34,849 bases of DNA from Armatimonadota bacterium (GTDB taxonomy: Bacteria > Sysuimicrobiota > Sysuimicrobiia > Sysuimicrobiales > Kaftiobacteriaceae). The position numbers and the translations under genes are program-made. The notes beneath the pieces were generated by a model, which searched no databases, was not told the origin of the DNA, and worked only from the letters and a program-made list of their open reading frames with translations. Shown in pieces: positions 33,101-34,849 of the stretch. The first letter of the stretch is position 1, and each line of letters starts with the position of its first letter. Location: positions 1-34,849 of the forward strand of contig JAVHLZ010000025.1 in NCBI GenBank assembly GCA_031081675.1, given 5' to 3'.

Positions 33101-33178
33101 GACCGGCCACCCCTCGGTTTCTTGCCCTGAGGTGACCCTCCCTGCTCTGCCGCGCGGCGGGATGGACCCGCCATCGGC

Positions 33179-34693
33179 CTACAGTTCCGCCCGGTGTCCC
33201 CGAGGGTACAGGCCCGGGAGGGCCACGGGCAGGCGTCCGGTGGGACGCACCTGACCCGCCAGGACGCGGGCCACGGCGGTCAGGCTGGCGGGGTCGGGAC
33301 CGTAGGCCGCCAGGTAGGTCGACACCCGGGGAAACGCCATCAGCTCATACGGGGCGCCCAGACCGACCACCACCAGCCGCTCGCCCACGCGATCCGCCAG
33401 ACCGGCCACCTCTGCGGCGGGGTGAATCCCGCGGCCCGACGTGACGGCCACCACGACGCCGGAGACGGCCTCAAAGGCCGCAGCCGGGTGCAGCTCGGCC
33501 CGCAGGCCGACAGCCCGCAGCGCGTCCGCCAGAGACGACGCGACCGGGTCCAGGGGGGATGCCAGGTCCACAACCGCCACCCGGCCGGAAGAGATCGGCA
33601 CCAGCCCGCGCGCGCAGCGGACCATCGTCACAGCCCGGTCGGCGATCGCCTGGGCGATCTGCCGGTGGGCGGGCAGGCCGACGGGGGCCGCGTCGGCGCG
33701 CGCAGGGATCCGGTCCTTCACGGCCCGGATGCGCCGGGCCGTCATCCGCAGCATCTGCGGGTCCAGGCGTCCGTCGGCGGCGGCCTGCCGCAGGGCCCGC
33801 AGGGTGTCCCACTGCTCGGCCTCGGACCCGCAGGCCAGGAGCAGGTCCACCCCCGCGCGCACGGCGGCCACCGCGGCCTCGCCCCGCGACCAGCGGTCCA
33901 GAGCCTTCATGGCCAGCGAGTCGGTAATCACCAAGCCATCCCAGCCCAGCTCGCCGCGCAGCACGCCCCCGATGACGGCGCCGGACAGACTGGCCGGAAA
34001 CTCCGGGTCCAGGGCGGGCACCAGCAGGTGGCCCACCATCACGGCGGACGCACCCGCCTGCAGCACGCGAGCGAACGGCACCAGGTCCTCGCGTTCCAGC
34101 GCCGCGCGGTCCTTGCGGATGACCGGCAGGCTCAGGTGCGAGTCGTCCGCGGTGGCGCCGTGACCGGGAAAGTGCTTGGGGGTCACCAGCACGCCTTCGC
34201 CGGAGGCGGCGGTGGCGTAGGCCGTCCCCAGCAGGGCCACCTGCTCGGGATCATCCCCGAACGCGCGCGCGCCGATGATGGGGTTTGCCGGCATGGCGTT
34301 GACGTCCAGGACCGGCGCGTGGTTGACGGTCACACCCACAGCCCGCAGTTCCCGCGCGGTGATCAGGCCAGCCGCGCCGGCATCCTCCGCGCGCCCGGTG
34401 GCGGCAATGGCCATCGGAGAGGGAAAGACAGTCACACCCTCGCGCAGCCGGTTGACGGCACCCCCCTCCTGATCGACGGTGACCAGCAGAGGCGGCAGGC
34501 CGGCGGAGGCCGCCATGGATTGCAGGTCCGCGGTCAGGGCGCGCACCTGATCGGGGGAACGCACGTTCTTGTCGAACAGGATGACGCCGCCGATCCGGCC
34601 CTCCCGGACTAGCCTCTCCAGACCGGAGGTGATCTCCGGTCCGGAAAAGTCCACGATGACGTGCTGCCCGACGTCGTCGGCGAGAGAGGTCAT
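33179..34693 (-). CDS. nagZ: GH3 beta-N-acetylhexosaminidase (NagZ type)
   Basis: A 504-residue glycoside hydrolase family 3 enzyme that removes N-acetylglucosamine from muropeptides or chito-oligosaccharides. NagZ-specific features are VDQEGGAVNRL (73-83), KHFPGHG (173-179) with the His of the catalytic dyad in DDSHLSLP (183-190), and the nucleophile Asp258 in ITDSLAM. The second domain (about 345-504) is the alpha/beta domain seen in longer Gram-positive-type NagZ proteins; Gram-negative NagZ stops near 340 residues. No signal peptide is present, so it probably acts in the cytoplasm on imported sugars. It is the first gene of the operon visible here; a GGAG precedes the ATG and a repeat array lies upstream. 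Confidence 0.9.
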   Translation of the reverse strand: MTSLADDVGQHVIVDFSGPEITSGLERLVREGRIGGVILFDKNVRSPDQVRALTADLQSMAASAGLPPLLVTVDQEGGAVNRLREGVTVFPSPMAIAATGRAEDAGAAGLITARELRAVGVTVNHAPVLDVNAMPANPIIGARAFGDDPEQVALLGTAYATAASGEGVLVTPKHFPGHGATADDSHLSLPVIRKDRAALEREDLVPFARVLQAGASAVMVGHLLVPALDPEFPASLSGAVIGGVLRGELGWDGLVITDSLAMKALDRWSRGEAAVAAVRAGVDLLLACGSEAEQWDTLRALRQAAADGRLDPQMLRMTARRIRAVKDRIPARADAAPVGLPAHRQIAQAIADRAVTMVRCARGLVPISSGRVAVVDLASPLDPVASSLADALRAVGLRAELHPAAAFEAVSGVVVAVTSGRGIHPAAEVAGLADRVGERLVVVGLGAPYELMAFPRVSTYLAAYGPDPASLTAVARVLAGQVRPTGRLPVALPGLYPRGHRAEL

Positions 34694-34745
34694 ACGCTCC
34701 GACCGCGCTTTCGGCGCCCGGGGGCCGGCTCCTGTCCGCTCCCCC

Positions 34746-34849
34746 GGGGTCTGTCCCTGGTGGGGACAGACCCCACGGGGGACAGACCCCAGCGGGGACA
34801 GACCCCGATGTGTCCCTGGTGGGGACAGACTCCACCGGGGACAGACCCC
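34746..34849. repeat. Array of GGGGACAGACCCC repeats at the window edge
   Basis: GGGGACAGACCCC occurs at 34762-34774, 34778-34790, 34794-34806 and 34837-34849, and with one mismatch at 34821-34833. Neighbouring copies are mostly 16 bp apart. An inverted copy, GGGGTCTGTCCC at 34746-34757, pairs with 34763-34774 as a 12-bp stem, and a shorter TGTCCC/GGGACA pair occurs at 34811-34827. The array runs off the window. It shares GGGGACAG with the array at 24300. Confidence 0.75.

Overview
The window is a gene-dense, very GC-rich bacterial chromosome segment. Start codons are mixed ATG/GTG, many genes overlap, and there are two tRNA genes with encoded CCA. Extended -10 promoters occur, and some sit so close to the start codon that nearly leaderless transcripts are likely. 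No ribosomal RNA or phylogenetic marker is present. The gene mix (ABC uptake, GH20/GH3 glycosidases with a DUF4127 protein, DegV/DAK2 proteins, tandem homocysteine methyltransferases) would suit an uncultured Armatimonadota-like or neighbouring terrabacterial lineage, but that placement is inference only.

Layout. 1-2.2 kb: a small unknown protein with a good terminator, then an exported 5'-nucleotidase-type phosphoesterase. 2.2-6.6 kb (minus): a five-gene operon of two tandem homocysteine S-methyltransferases followed by a complete polar amino-acid ABC transporter. This looks like uptake of a methyl donor such as S-methylmethionine and its use to make methionine. 6.6-9.0 kb: a divergent PlsY-like acyltransferase, a DegV (FakB-type) fatty-acid-binding protein and, convergent, a short FakA-like DAK2 kinase. 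Together they resemble an acyl-phosphate module for fatty acid incorporation. 9.1-11.3 kb (minus): an HpcH/HpaI aldolase and a D-2-hydroxyacid dehydrogenase, then a cold-shock protein with its own promoter and a strong hairpin. 11.4-12.3 kb: an exported SIMPL-domain protein and tRNA-Ala(UGC).

12.3-13.8 kb is a scar. It holds a 5'-truncated cupredoxin, an intact small YHS-domain metal protein and an open frame that joins a luciferase-like monooxygenase fragment to the second half of an EamA transporter. 13.8-21.1 kb returns to intact genes: an MFS exporter, a small secreted protein, a lone molybdenum hydroxylase large subunit, a dGTPase-like HD phosphohydrolase, an unrecognised 268-residue protein and an AI-2E family permease. 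tRNA-Asn(GUU) follows, and directly downstream is a broken FAD-linked (berberine-bridge type) oxidase. 23.1-24.3 kb carries a DinB-like protein and an ACT-domain protein.

24.3-34.7 kb (minus) is one large, tightly packed operon: NagZ-type GH3 hexosaminidase, sugar-binding protein, GH20-like hexosaminidase, two sugar permeases, DUF4127 protein, FAD-dependent oxidoreductase and a TIM-barrel-like protein. Five consecutive 4-bp stop/start overlaps tie the distal genes together, and no ATPase is encoded, so a shared one elsewhere is expected. The cluster probably handles N-acetylamino sugars or muropeptides. It is bracketed by two arrays of short palindromic repeats with a common GGGGACAG core (24,300-24,504 and 34,746 to the window end), which resemble REP/BIME-type elements.
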